Assembly (NCBI GenBank): GCA_019670725.1
Contig: AP024629.1
Location: 3,534,001 to 3,598,000 of the forward strand
Origin: Alphaproteobacteria bacterium SO-S41
GTDB taxonomy: Bacteria > Pseudomonadota > Alphaproteobacteria > Micropepsales > Micropepsaceae
DNA length: 64,000 bases
Direction: 5' to 3'
Each line of letters opens with the position of its first letter. The first letter of the stretch is position 1. Under the pieces are notes generated by a model. That model was not told the origin of the DNA and did no database searches. It saw nothing but the letters and a program-made list of their open reading frames with translations. Position numbers and translations under genes: made by a program. Below, piece by piece: positions 18,639 to 27,856 of the stretch.

Positions 18639-18756
18639 CGCTATCTGCTGCGGTCTGACTGCCGAGAGTGACGCGCCGGCGCCGGGGCGTCCAATGCGCG
18701 GATCGAAGCCTATTGAGACGAACGGGTACTTATTCGCGTTCGCGGCCGGGCGCGCG

Positions 18757-20595
18757 TCACCCCGCCTCAGTCACCCCGGCGACCAGCGGCGGTTCGGGCC
18801 AGACCGCGCCCACCTTCAACAGGACATAGAGCCACGGTCGCCGCGTCTCGGCGACGCCGGCGAGCCCCTCTTCCGTCAGACCCGCCCAGTCCGCCAGATA
18901 AGTCGGCGCCGCCCACGGCCCCGTCACGGAGAACGGCACGCCTGCCCCCGCCGGCGCGAAACGCAGGCGCAGCGCACGCGCCGCGAGGCCGATCGTGCCG
19001 CGCGCGGCCAGGGTCATCGCGTGCGTCGTCAGCTTCAGCGCAGTCGTCCGCGCCATGCCGTCCGCGACGGTGAAGGCGGCGGACAGCGTTGTCAGCGTCG
19101 TCGCATCGTCAGCGGTCGCGCCGTTCAGCGCGCCGGGCATCCCGACCGAGCGCGCGATCGCCGTCAGATCGACGCCATCGAGCGCACCGTTCGCGAGCTC
19201 AAGCTGCAGCTTGCCGTCCAGCCCGGCGACGACTTCGCGCCGCGTCGTGCCCTCGCCTTTCAGGTCCAGCGTGAGCGACGCCTGCCCCATCAATGCGGCC
19301 GATCCCACCGCGTCGGCGAAGAAGGACTGCGCGTCGAAATTGGTCAGTGTCAGCGCCAGTTGATACCCCGGCGCGAAGCTCGCGAGATCGATCGCGAGGC
19401 GCGCGCGTCCCAGCCCGCCATAAAGCGTCGCGGTGGCGATATCCGCCGTCAGCGTCCCATCGCCGAGCGCCAGCGTGCCCGTCACGTTCGATGCCTTGAG
19501 ACCGGCAAGTGCAGCGCTGCTCACGCGCAGCGCGAGATTGGCATCGATGTCGCGCAGTCCGGAAAGGTCCAGCGGTGCATCGCTCCAGCCTACACCGCCG
19601 CTCGCCGGCGGGGCGCTGAGATAGGTCGCGAGATCGAAACTGTCGACCGAGAGCGCGCCGGCGAAGGACAGACGCGCGCCGGTCAGCTTGATGCCGAGAT
19701 CGCCACCGCCGGTCATGTCGTCCAGCGTGAACTTGATGTTGCGCAGATGCGCCTCGCCATGCGTCGCGACGATCGCCGCGGCGAGCGACATCTCGCCGAA
19801 GCCGCGCTCGCCGGGAATGAGCGCGCCGAAGAACGAGGCGAGCCGGCGGGCGGAAGGTGCGCTCAGATTGACCCCGCCTTCGAAACTGTCGGCGGCGAGA
19901 TCCGCATCGCCGTCGAGCGAGCCTTCCGCGAGACCGGATGAAAACGCCACGCGCAACGGCACGACGCCGCCCTGGAACAGCGCATGCGGCGTTTCGATCA
20001 GCCCGTCGACCTCGAACCGCTCGCTGCGAAAGGCGATCGTCCCAGAGAGGCTCAGCGTCGGCGCGCCGCTCGGCCAGCGCAGCCGCGCATCGACGAAATT
20101 GAGTTCCCGCCCGCTGCCCTCCTCGCCGGCGTCGATTACGATGCGGCTGTTGATCAGCCGCACATCGCCGAAGCCGAGCGCGTCGAACGGATCGCCGGCC
20201 TTGCCGGCCTGCGGGAAGGCCCAGTTCGCGCGACCCGTCTCGTCGCGCGTCAGGTGAATGTCGGCGCCATCCAGCGTCAGCGCGATCGGTTCCACGCTGC
20301 CCGACAGCAGCGGCAGGAACGCGACCTGCAGCACGGCATTGGAGGCGGTCGCCATCGTCGCCGACGCCGCGCCCGGCACATCGGCCAGCGTCACCGCGCC
20401 GAGATCGAGCCCGATGCCCGAGGCGAAGGTCAGCCGCACCGGGCCGTGGATATGGAACGACCGCCCGGTCGCCTCGCGCACCGCGATTTCGATCGGCTCG
20501 CGCAGCCGGTCAACCGGCGCGAACAGGACCAGCGCGCCGCCCGCCAGGGCAAGCGCCAGAACCGCCAGTCCGCCAATCCTGAAAGCGCGATTCAT
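18757..20595 (-). CDS. AsmA-family inner-membrane-anchored protein
   Basis: About 612 residues: one N-terminal membrane helix (GGLAVLALALAGGALVLF), the AsmA start FAPVDRLREPIEIAVREATGR, and long beta-rich repeats ending in an AsmA C-terminal segment (LQLELANGALDGVDLTAIARS). AsmA-like proteins are long beta-groove proteins thought to move phospholipids between membranes. The start MNRAFRIG was preferred over an ATG four codons upstream because GGGGGAT is then correctly spaced. Divergent from the iron-binding-protein gene, with about 170 nt between them. Confidence 0.85.
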   Translation of the reverse strand: MNRAFRIGGLAVLALALAGGALVLFAPVDRLREPIEIAVREATGRSFHIHGPVRLTFASGIGLDLGAVTLADVPGAASATMATASNAVLQVAFLPLLSGSVEPIALTLDGADIHLTRDETGRANWAFPQAGKAGDPFDALGFGDVRLINSRIVIDAGEEGSGRELNFVDARLRWPSGAPTLSLSGTIAFRSERFEVDGLIETPHALFQGGVVPLRVAFSSGLAEGSLDGDADLAADSFEGGVNLSAPSARRLASFFGALIPGERGFGEMSLAAAIVATHGEAHLRNIKFTLDDMTGGGDLGIKLTGARLSFAGALSVDSFDLATYLSAPPASGGVGWSDAPLDLSGLRDIDANLALRVSSAALAGLKASNVTGTLALGDGTLTADIATATLYGGLGRARLAIDLASFAPGYQLALTLTNFDAQSFFADAVGSAALMGQASLTLDLKGEGTTRREVVAGLDGKLQLELANGALDGVDLTAIARSVGMPGALNGATADDATTLTTLSAAFTVADGMARTTALKLTTHAMTLAARGTIGLAARALRLRFAPAGAGVPFSVTGPWAAPTYLADWAGLTEEGLAGVAETRRPWLYVLLKVGAVWPEPPLVAGVTEAG

Positions 20596-20694
20596 CGTGC
20601 CGGACATCCCCCGATAGGCTTGAGTCTAGCGGCGCTCGGACCGCGCGTCAGCCAAAACGAAATTGTCATAAAATCAGTGTGATAGCGTCCTTGT

Positions 20695-20709
20695 TGCGAC
20701 TGCATTGCA
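20695..20709 (+). promoter_or_regulatory. Candidate iron-responsive operator
   Basis: The 15-mer with outer half-sites TGCGA and TTGCA resembles alphaproteobacterial Fur-type sites, and a perfect 11-bp palindrome CTGCA-T-TGCAG overlaps it at 20700-20710. It lies about 60 nt before the ATG of the iron-type binding protein, where an iron repressor would act. The match to any consensus is from memory and partial. Confidence 0.35.
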
Positions 20710-20767
20710 GATTCTGCGGGCTTCGTGATAGGCAACCGCCACGCGGGGGCGTGAAGGAGAGAACTCG

Positions 20768-21784
20768 ATGCGTCTGAAAACCTGGCTCGCCGCGGCCCTC
20801 GCCTCAACGCTGCTCAGTTCCGCAGCGTTCGCCGAGGAGATCAACCTCTATAGCGGCCGCCACTATGACGGCGACGTGCAGCTCTATGAGGGTTTCCAGA
20901 AGGCGACCGGCATCAAGGTCAACGTCATCGAAGGCAAGGCCGACGAGATGATGGCCCGCATCGAGGCCGAGGGCGACGCGAGCCCCGCCGATGTCTTCAT
21001 CACCGCCGACGCCGGCAATCTGTGGCGCGCGGAATCCAAGGGCCTGCTGCAACCCGTCGACAGCGAGACGCTGAAGACGCGCATCCCCGAGCACTATCGC
21101 GACCCCGAAAACATGTGGTTTGGCTTCTCGCGCCGCGCCCGCGTCATCTTCATCGCCAAGGGCGCGATCGATCCCGGCCTCGTCCAGAATTACGAAGACC
21201 TCGCCAGGCCCGAACTCAAGGGCAAGGTCTGCATGCGCTCGGGCTCGGCGATCTACAATCTCTCGCTGCTCGGCGCGCTGATCGCGGAATGGGGTCCCGA
21301 AAAGGCCGAGGCCTGGGCCGCCGGCGTCGTCGCCAATCTCGCCAAGCCGCCGCAGGGCGGCGACAGCGACCAGATCAAGGCGCTCGCGGCCGGCGAATGC
21401 GCGGTCACGCTCGCCAACACCTACTACTTCGTGCGCTTCCTCGCCTCCGACAAACCCGAGGACAAGGCCGTCGCCGACAAGGTCCAGGCGATCTTCCCCA
21501 ACCAGTCGGGCGCCGGCACGCATGTGAATATTTCCGGCGCCGCCGTCGTGAAATACGCGCCGAACCGCGACGGCGCGGTGAAGTTCCTCGAATATCTCGC
21601 CAGCGACGAAGCGCAGGCCTATTTCGCGACCGGCAACAACGAATACCCGGTCGCCGGCGGCGACGGCGGCAATGCGGCGCTGAAGTCGCTCGGCGAGTTC
21701 AAGGCCGATCCGATCAACGTCTCCGCCTACGGCGAAAACCAGCCGGCCGCGCAGGAGATCATGGACCGCGTGGGCTGGAAATAA
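20768..21784 (+). CDS. Fe(3+) ABC transporter substrate-binding protein, FbpA/FutA type
   Basis: 338 residues with a signal peptide cleaved near AAFAEEINLYS. The family start INLYSGRHYDGD, the segment DVFITADAGNLWRA and the paired-tyrosine region ANTYYFVRF are typical of ferric-binding FbpA/FutA proteins, where such tyrosines ligate Fe(3+). It should deliver iron in the periplasm to the permease encoded immediately downstream on the opposite strand. AAGGAGAG precedes the ATG. The stop lies only 4 nt from the convergent permease stop. Confidence 0.92.
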   Translation: MRLKTWLAAALASTLLSSAAFAEEINLYSGRHYDGDVQLYEGFQKATGIKVNVIEGKADEMMARIEAEGDASPADVFITADAGNLWRAESKGLLQPVDSETLKTRIPEHYRDPENMWFGFSRRARVIFIAKGAIDPGLVQNYEDLARPELKGKVCMRSGSAIYNLSLLGALIAEWGPEKAEAWAAGVVANLAKPPQGGDSDQIKALAAGECAVTLANTYYFVRFLASDKPEDKAVADKVQAIFPNQSGAGTHVNISGAAVVKYAPNRDGAVKFLEYLASDEAQAYFATGNNEYPVAGGDGGNAALKSLGEFKADPINVSAYGENQPAAQEIMDRVGWK

Positions 21785-21788
21785 CCTG

Positions 21789-23453
21789 CTACCTGCCGCC
21801 TGCGATCCGCTTCATCAGCAGGATCAACGGCGGCAGGCCGATCAGCACGATGGCGAGCGCCGGCAGCGCCGCGCTCTCCAACCGCTCATCCGACGCATAG
21901 CCGTAAGCCAGCACCGACAGAGTCTCTGAATTCATTGGCCGCATCAGCAGCGTCGCAGGCAATTCCTTCATCGCATCGACGAAGACGATCAGCGCCGCCG
22001 TCAGCGCCGCCGGCGCGACGATCGGTACATGCACGCGTCGCAGCGCATCGCCCGGCCCCTTGGTCAGCATCCGGGCCGCCGCCGTGATCGACGGCGTGAT
22101 GCGCTGGAAGCCGCTTTCCACCGCCTCCAGCGCCGGCGCGATGAAGCGCACCGCATAGGCGAACAACAATCCCGCCGCCGAGCCGGTGATGAGCAAGCCG
22201 GTGCGCAGATCGAAATGCTCGATCATGAAACTGTTCACCGCACGGTCCAGCGCCGTCATCGGCAGCAATACGCCGACCGCGATCACCGAGCCCGGCACGG
22301 CGTAACCGTAGCCCGCGATGGCATAGGCCGCGCCGCTCGTCCGCCCCGGCGCCGCGCGGCGCGCATAGGCGAGAAGGATCGCGATGGCGACCGTCAGTGC
22401 CGCCGCCGCGGCCGCGAGCGTCAGGCTGGTGATCGCCGCCTCCACGAAGCGCGCGTTGAACGCGCCCGCGCCGGTGACGATCATCAGCCGGATGAGTGCG
22501 AGCGCCGGCACCGCAAATCCCAGCAGCGGCGGCAGCATGCACAGCACCGTCACCAGCACCCCGCGCCCCGCGCCCAGCTTCAGCGCCGCCGGGGGCGCGC
22601 TGCGCCCATGCGCATGGATCGCCCGCCCGCGCCGGCCCAGCCGCTCCAGCGTCAGCACCAGGACGATGACCGCGAGCAGCAGGCTCGCGAGCTGCCCCGC
22701 CGCCGCGCGATCGCCCATCGCGTACCAGGCGCGATAGATACCGGTCGTGAAGGTCTGCACCGAGAGATACGAGACCGCGCCGAAATCGGCGAGCGTCTCC
22801 ATCAGCGCCAGCGCCAGGCCGCCCGCGATCGCCGGCCGCGCCAGCGGCAGCGCCACCTTGAAGAACACCCGCCACGGCCCGAGCCCCAGCGTCCGCGCCA
22901 CATCCAGCGCCGCCGCGGATTGCTGCAGGAAGGCCGCGCGTGCGAGCAGGTAGACATAGGGATAAAGCGTCAGCGTGAAGATCGCCCCCGCACCCCACAG
23001 CGAGCGGATCTCGGGAAACGCATACTCACCCGTCTGCCACCCCGTCAGCGCGCGCAGCATCGTCTGCACCGGACCCGCCGCCTGCAGGAAGTCGGCATAG
23101 GCGTAGGCGACGACATAGGCCGGCGCCGCCAGCGGCAGGACGAGCACATAGGTCAGGAACCTTCGCCCCGGAAACACCGTCATGACCGTCAGCCAGGCGA
23201 GGCCGACGCCGATCACGAACGTCCCCACGAGCACCATCGCGGCGAGGATCAGGGTCGAGGTGATGTAGTCGGGCAGCACGGTCGCCCAGAGATGCGACCA
23301 AACCTCACCCGCCGGCGTGAAGGCCTGCAGCGCCACAGCCAGCGCGGGCAGCGCCAGCAGCGCCGCGATCAGCGCTGCGGTCACGGCCCAGCCCCGCCCA
23401 CCCCGTCCCCGGCGGCGCGCGATCTGCACGGGCGGAAGGGCGGTGCTGCTCAC
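21789..23453 (-). CDS. Iron ABC transporter permease, fused two-domain FbpB type
   Basis: 554 residues with about 12 membrane helices in two homologous halves, as in FbpB. The coupling motifs are ALDVARTLGLGPWRVFFKVALPLARPAIAGG in the first half and ITAAARMLTKGPGDALRRVHVPIVAP in the second. It is the natural partner of the neighbouring binding protein but is encoded on the other strand, tail to tail. No FbpC-type ATPase is in the window; the nearest ATPase, divergent at 23723, is polyamine-type by sequence. It may be shared or the iron ATPase may lie elsewhere. Confidence 0.92.
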   Translation of the reverse strand: MSSTALPPVQIARRRGRGGRGWAVTAALIAALLALPALAVALQAFTPAGEVWSHLWATVLPDYITSTLILAAMVLVGTFVIGVGLAWLTVMTVFPGRRFLTYVLVLPLAAPAYVVAYAYADFLQAAGPVQTMLRALTGWQTGEYAFPEIRSLWGAGAIFTLTLYPYVYLLARAAFLQQSAAALDVARTLGLGPWRVFFKVALPLARPAIAGGLALALMETLADFGAVSYLSVQTFTTGIYRAWYAMGDRAAAGQLASLLLAVIVLVLTLERLGRRGRAIHAHGRSAPPAALKLGAGRGVLVTVLCMLPPLLGFAVPALALIRLMIVTGAGAFNARFVEAAITSLTLAAAAAALTVAIAILLAYARRAAPGRTSGAAYAIAGYGYAVPGSVIAVGVLLPMTALDRAVNSFMIEHFDLRTGLLITGSAAGLLFAYAVRFIAPALEAVESGFQRITPSITAAARMLTKGPGDALRRVHVPIVAPAALTAALIVFVDAMKELPATLLMRPMNSETLSVLAYGYASDERLESAALPALAIVLIGLPPLILLMKRIAGGR

Positions 23454-23504
23454 ACTGCTGTCTTATGAGAATGGATCGCAGAAAGGCAAGCGGCGCGATC
23501 CTTA

Positions 23505-23647
23505 CTCCCCTGCGCTTGCGGGGGGAGACAGCCGATGTATTCGCGAAGCGAACACATCGGCAGAGGGGGCATGTGATCTCACAAAGCGCTCTACGCCTTG
23601 CCCCCTCCGCGCTTCGCGGTCCCCCTCCCCCGTAAACGGGGGAGGAT
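23505..23647 (+). repeat. Dispersed palindromic repeat, family A, copy 1
   Basis: A 143-bp element of three hairpins: CTCCCC...GGGGAG at the left edge, CCGATGT...ACATCGG in the middle, and CTCCCCC-GTAAAC-like GGGGGAG at the right edge. A second copy lies at 30479-30629 in the same orientation. This one occupies the shared upstream region between the divergent permease (start 23453) and the ABC ATPase (start 23723), so both promoters must be inside or beside it. Confidence 0.85.
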
Positions 23648-23722
23648 CAATGCGCCAAGGTTTTCAACGCGCGGGAATCTGCCCTACAAAGGTCCCATGC
23701 ACCGACTCCCGGCCTTTCCCGC

Positions 23723-24859
23723 ATGACCACCGCCGCGCCCTTCGTGCGGTTTCAGCGCGTGAGCAAGACCTATGACGCGGGCACCAGCGCCGCAGTGCGC
23801 GACCTCGACCTCGATGTCGCGCCCGGCGAGTTCCTCACCCTGCTCGGCCCGTCCGGCAGCGGCAAGACCACGACGCTGATGATGCTGGCGGGCTTCGAGA
23901 CGCCCACCGCCGGCGCGATCATCGTCGAGGGCGAGGACATTTCCCGCAAGCCCGCCCACAAGCGCGGCCTCGGCATGGTGTTCCAGAACTACGCGCTCTT
24001 CCCGCACATGACGGTCGCGCAGAACCTCGCCTTCCCGCTCCAGGTGCGCCGCGCCGGCCGCGCCGAGATCGCGGCGAAGGTCGAGAAGGCTCTCGCCATG
24101 GTCCGCCTCGAAGGCTACGGCAATCGACGTCCCAGCCAGCTTTCCGGCGGCCAGCAGCAGCGCGTCGCCGTCGCCCGCGCCCTCGTCTTCGAGCCCAAGG
24201 CCGTGCTGATGGACGAGCCGCTCGGCGCGCTCGACAAGTCGCTTCGCGAACAACTGCAATACGAGATCAGCCGCATTCATCGCGAGTTGGGGGTCACGGT
24301 GATCTACGTGACCCATGACCAGGGCGAAGCGCTGACCATGTCCGACCGGATCGCCGTCTTCAACAAGGGCCGCGTCGAACAATGCGGCGCGCCGAACGCG
24401 TTGTACGACCGCCCCGCCAATCTCTTTGTCGCGGGCTTTGTCGGCGAGAACAATTTCCTCACCGCCACGATTGCGGGTTCGACGGACAAGCAAATCCGTG
24501 CCGACGGCAAGGCCGGCACGATCTTCGCGACATCCGCGGGCGCGAACACCGGGACGGCCATCATCGCGGTCCGCCCCGAGCGCGTCCTGCTCGATCCCGC
24601 CGCCGGCGACACCGTCACCCGCCTCAACGGCACCGTCGCCGAGCGCTATTTCGCCGGCGACCATGTCCGTCTCGTCGTCCGCCTCGCCGGCGATGAAGAA
24701 GTCGCCGTGAAGGCGTCGCGCATCGACGCCGAGCATCTGCCCGAACCCGGCGAGGACGTCGTCATCGGCTGGCGCGCCGCCGACGCCTTCGCCTTTCCGC
24801 CCGAAACGACCGAGGCGCCGCCCGCGCCCAAATCGCCCAAGGAGCTTCAACCCGCATGA
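23723..24859 (+). CDS. Polyamine-type ABC transporter ATPase (PotA-like)
   Basis: 378 residues. Walker [11 protein letters not shown]-loop [12 protein letters not shown], signature LSGGQQQR and Walker [12 protein letters not shown] are intact, followed by a C-terminal TOBE-like domain ([10 protein letters not shown]). The [20 protein letters not shown] context is typical of PotA/polyamine-opine ATPases. It powers uptake together with the binding protein whose start overlaps its stop by 4 nt. The two matching permeases lie 3 kb further on, beyond an unrelated insertion. Confidence 0.92.
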   Translation: MTTAAPFVRFQRVSKTYDAGTSAAVRDLDLDVAPGEFLTLLGPSGSGKTTTLMMLAGFETPTAGAIIVEGEDISRKPAHKRGLGMVFQNYALFPHMTVAQNLAFPLQVRRAGRAEIAAKVEKALAMVRLEGYGNRRPSQLSGGQQQRVAVARALVFEPKAVLMDEPLGALDKSLREQLQYEISRIHRELGVTVIYVTHDQGEALTMSDRIAVFNKGRVEQCGAPNALYDRPANLFVAGFVGENNFLTATIAGSTDKQIRADGKAGTIFATSAGANTGTAIIAVRPERVLLDPAAGDTVTRLNGTVAERYFAGDHVRLVVRLAGDEEVAVKASRIDAEHLPEPGEDVVIGWRAADAFAFPPETTEAPPAPKSPKELQPA

Positions 24860-25959
24860 GCCGTTCCCTTCTCTATGCCGGCCTCAGCGCCGCTGCGATC
24901 ATCGGCGCCATGGTGGCGGTCATCGAAACCGTCCGCGCGGACGACGCGAAGTCGCTCACCGTGGTCTCGTGGGGCGGCGCCTACACGAAGAGCCAGGTCG
25001 AGGCCTATCACAAGCCCTTCACGGCCGAGACCGGCATCGCCGTCACCAATGCCGACTACAATGGCGGCATCGCCGAGGTGAAGGCCCAGGTCGAAAGCGG
25101 CAATGTCGTGTGGGATGTCGTCGACATGGAAGTCGGCGACGCGCTGCGGGCCTGCGACGAGGGCCTCCTCGAACCGCTCGATCCCGCCAGCTTCCCGGCG
25201 GGCGATGACGGCGTCGCGGCGGCGGAGGATTTCTACCCTGATGCGCTCAACGAATGCTGGGCGACCTCGATCATCTTCTCCACCGTCTTCGCCTATGACG
25301 ACAGCAAGATCGGCGACATGAAGCCGACGACGATCGGCGATTTCTTCGACCTCCAGAAATTCCCGGGCAAGCGGGGCCTCCGCAAGCAGAACCCCAAGGC
25401 GACGCTGGAAATGGCGCTGATCGCCGATGGCGTCGAGCCCGACAAGGTCTACGAAGTGCTCGGCACGCCCGAAGGCCTCGACCGCGCCTTCGCCAAGCTC
25501 GATACGATCAAGGGCAGCGTCGTGTGGTGGGAAGCGGGCTCTCAGCCCGTTCAGCTCCTCGCCGACGGCGAGGTCGCGATGACCGTCGTCTATAACGGCC
25601 GCCTCTACGACGCCGTCACGGCCGAGAAGAAGCCGTTCAAGATCGTCTGGGACGCGCAGATCATGGAATACGACACCTATGTCGTCGTGAAGGGCGCGCC
25701 GCATAAGGACGTCGCGATGCAGTTCATGAAGTTCGCGACCGCGACGAAGCAGCTCGCCGCGCAGGCGAGCTGGATCGCCTACGCCCCCGCGCGCAAATCC
25801 TCGCTCCCCCTCGTCGGCAAGAACGCGGCGAACGGCGAGGACATGCTCCCCAACCTCCCCACGCCCGACAAAGGCCGCGCCGTGACAGTCGACCCCCGCT
25901 TCTGGGCCGACCACCAGGACGAAATCAACCAACGCTGGGCAGCGTGGCTGGCGCAGTAG
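24856..25959 (+). CDS. Polyamine-type ABC transporter substrate-binding protein (PotD/PotF-like)
   Basis: 367 residues with an N-terminal export signal (LLYAGLSAAAIIGAMVAVI) and the family start LTVVSWGGAYTKSQVEAYHKPF. The tract VWDVVDMEVGDALRACDEGLLEPLD and the tail FWADHQDEINQRWAAWLAQ are typical of the PotD-like opine/polyamine binding cluster. The exact ligand is unknown. Its ATG overlaps the ATPase stop, so the two are coupled. A small unknown gene overlaps its 3' end by 16 nt. Confidence 0.9.
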   Translation: MSRSLLYAGLSAAAIIGAMVAVIETVRADDAKSLTVVSWGGAYTKSQVEAYHKPFTAETGIAVTNADYNGGIAEVKAQVESGNVVWDVVDMEVGDALRACDEGLLEPLDPASFPAGDDGVAAAEDFYPDALNECWATSIIFSTVFAYDDSKIGDMKPTTIGDFFDLQKFPGKRGLRKQNPKATLEMALIADGVEPDKVYEVLGTPEGLDRAFAKLDTIKGSVVWWEAGSQPVQLLADGEVAMTVVYNGRLYDAVTAEKKPFKIVWDAQIMEYDTYVVVKGAPHKDVAMQFMKFATATKQLAAQASWIAYAPARKSSLPLVGKNAANGEDMLPNLPTPDKGRAVTVDPRFWADHQDEINQRWAAWLAQ

Positions 25960-26234
25960 AAAAACTGCGCATCTGGTGCGACTTCAACTCAGGCGGATGG
26001 CCGGGCGGAAGATGCTGGTCTCTCCGCTACGGCGATGAGCTCAAGACACTGGATGAATGCGCTGTGGAGTTGGGACTGCGCGTAGGACAGCCAGTCATTC
26101 TCTATGATCCCGATGGAGAGTTCGAAACGGACGCGGTCTTGGTGTACGAATCTTCCGTCGGAACCTTGTCCTTCGGGAGCGTTCACTGGATGGCGGAACC
26201 GGACATGGCTTCTCTGCGCTATCTGAAACCTTAG
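25944..26234 (+). CDS. Small hypothetical protein
   Basis: 96 residues from a GTG that overlaps the end of the binding-protein gene. The sequence (KLRIWCDFNSGGWPGGRCWSLRYGDEL...GQPVILYDPDGEFETDAVL) reads as a compact soluble domain with two cysteines and several tryptophans. It resembles small uncharacterised proteins that begin with a CDFN motif, but I cannot name a family. Base composition is less GC-rich than the neighbours, which may mean recent acquisition. No function is proposed. Confidence 0.55.
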   Translation: MAGAVEKLRIWCDFNSGGWPGGRCWSLRYGDELKTLDECAVELGLRVGQPVILYDPDGEFETDAVLVYESSVGTLSFGSVHWMAEPDMASLRYLKP

Positions 26235-26272
26235 GGTCTTCCGCTCAGCCGCCCGCCGCGACCTTCCTCTTC

Positions 26273-26440
26273 TGTCATCGCCAGACCTGTTCCGGCGACC
26301 CATGGTTCCGTTTATTCGAACGGCACGTATGGGTCCCCGGTATCGCCGCTGCGCGACGAACCGAGGATGACATATTTTTAAATAGATCGTCATCCTCGGG
26401 GCCGCCGCCGGAGGCGTCGGAACCCGAGGACCCATGCCTG
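26273..26440. repeat. Palindromic intergenic repeats, family E, copy 1
   Basis: The interval between the small ORF and the MFS gene is filled with inverted repeats. One unit has TGTCATC at 26273 and GATGACA ending at 26372. A second begins GTCATCCTCGGG at 26389 and ends near GAACCCGAGGACCCATGCC. Related sequence is seen at 34065-34178. They sit exactly where the polyamine-type ABC genes are interrupted. No gene is visible here. Confidence 0.65.
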
Positions 26441-26453
26441 AGGCGGCTGATAG

Positions 26454-27701
26454 CTAAGGAGCCGCCTCCTCAATCCTTCTCAGCCGCGCGACCGGCGACA
26501 CCAGCACCACGATCACCGAGCTGAGCCCGATCAGCACGCCGGTCCACACCGCGCCGCGCACGCCGATCCACTCCGCGATCGGCACCGCGGCAAACGCCCC
26601 GACGCTCAGCATCGTCGCCTGCATCGTCACGCTCGCCGCCGCGGCGCGCCCGAGCAGGGCGCGCGGCATCACGCTCTGGCGCAGCGAGCGGGCCTGAATG
26701 CCGTAGGCGATGGCGAAGCAGTCGCCGATCAGCTGATGCGCGACCAGCAGCGCGATGCTGTCCCAGCCCGGCCCGCGGGCCGAAGCGAAGAACAGCCCGC
26801 CGCCCATGTTCAGCGTCAGGAAGATCAGCAGCGCCGGCCCGAAGCCGATGGCCCGCGTCACCCAGTTGCCGAACAGCGCGCCGGCAAACGCGCCGATCCC
26901 GCCGAAGCCGATGATGAGCCCGGTCGTCGCGACATCGAGCCCCAGTTCGCGCAGAGCGAACAGCATGTAGAGCGAGGCGAAGAAGCCCCACGACAACATG
27001 CCCAGCATCTCGGCCAGGAAGAGCGGCCGCACATAGGGCGAGGCCCAGATCGCCTTGATGCCCGCCGCCGCGCGTTCCAGCGGCCGCCCCGGCTCCTTCT
27101 CCGAGGGCGGCTCCGCCACCTTGATGCGCGTGAGGAACAGCGCCGACCACAGGAAGCTCAGTGCATCCAGCAGCACCGCGGCCGGCGCGGTGACGAGCTG
27201 GATCAGCAGACCCGCAATACCCGGCCCCGCAATCTCCGCCATCGCATCGGTCGCCCCGAGCTTGGAGTTGCCCTCGACGAGATGCTCCTTCTCCACCACG
27301 ACCGGCAGGAAGGCCTGGTCGGCGATCTGGAACAGCGTGCCCGCCACGCAGGCGATGACCGCGACGACATAGAGCTGGATCATCCCCAGGCCGCCCAGCC
27401 AGGCGACGATGGGGACCGAGGCGATCAGCACGGCGCGCGCCACGTCCGCCGCGATCATCAGGGGCTTCTTCGCAACCCGGTCGATGAAGCCGGAGGCCGC
27501 GAGACTGACGATAATCGCCGGCGCGACGCCCAGCGCCGCCAGCAGCGCGACCTCGGCGTCCGACGCGCCCAGCGTCACGATGGCAAGCGCCGGCAAGGCT
27601 GTGCGCGTGATGCGGTTGCCGAAGGCGGAGACGATCTGCGCCGCCCACAGATTGAGAAAATCGCGATGCCGCCAGAGGCCGCGATCAGGCCAGAGATTCA
27701 T
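26454..27701 (-). CDS. MFS transporter, enterobactin-exporter-like (EntS/MFS_3)
   Basis: 415 residues with 12 predicted helices. The start WRHRDFLNLWAAQIVSAFGNRITRTALPALAI matches the MFS_3/EntS-like group, which carry siderophores, drugs or macrolides; the substrate is unknown. It lies on the minus strand inside the polyamine-type ABC gene set, separating ATPase and binding protein from the two permeases. A possible 20-codon upstream peptide on the same strand ends 92 nt before it. Confidence 0.88.
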   Translation of the reverse strand: MNLWPDRGLWRHRDFLNLWAAQIVSAFGNRITRTALPALAIVTLGASDAEVALLAALGVAPAIIVSLAASGFIDRVAKKPLMIAADVARAVLIASVPIVAWLGGLGMIQLYVVAVIACVAGTLFQIADQAFLPVVVEKEHLVEGNSKLGATDAMAEIAGPGIAGLLIQLVTAPAAVLLDALSFLWSALFLTRIKVAEPPSEKEPGRPLERAAAGIKAIWASPYVRPLFLAEMLGMLSWGFFASLYMLFALRELGLDVATTGLIIGFGGIGAFAGALFGNWVTRAIGFGPALLIFLTLNMGGGLFFASARGPGWDSIALLVAHQLIGDCFAIAYGIQARSLRQSVMPRALLGRAAAASVTMQATMLSVGAFAAVPIAEWIGVRGAVWTGVLIGLSSVIVVLVSPVARLRRIEEAAP

Positions 27702-27793
27702 TTTGGAAAACTTTCAGACAAGACAAAGGGTTCGCGGCTCGAAGCCGCGCCGGACATGGCGTCCCGCACCGAAACCCTCAGGAGCAGGCTGCC

Positions 27794-27856
27794 TTAATGC
27801 AGCGCGGCTCCAGCGGTCTTGGCGGCGGTGCGCACTCCCACGGTATTGGCCTTCAT
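27794..27856 (-). CDS. Possible 20-residue upstream peptide of the MFS gene
   Basis: ATG at 27856 with AAGGGG six bases upstream opens a 20-codon frame (MKANTVGVRTAAKTAGAALH) that stops 92 nt before the MFS start on the same strand. The ribosome site is good and the spacing fits a leader peptide. It has no recognised homologue, is very short, and overlaps antisense the most upstream start of the permease gene, so it could be chance. Confidence 0.3.
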   Translation of the reverse strand: MKANTVGVRTAAKTAGAALH

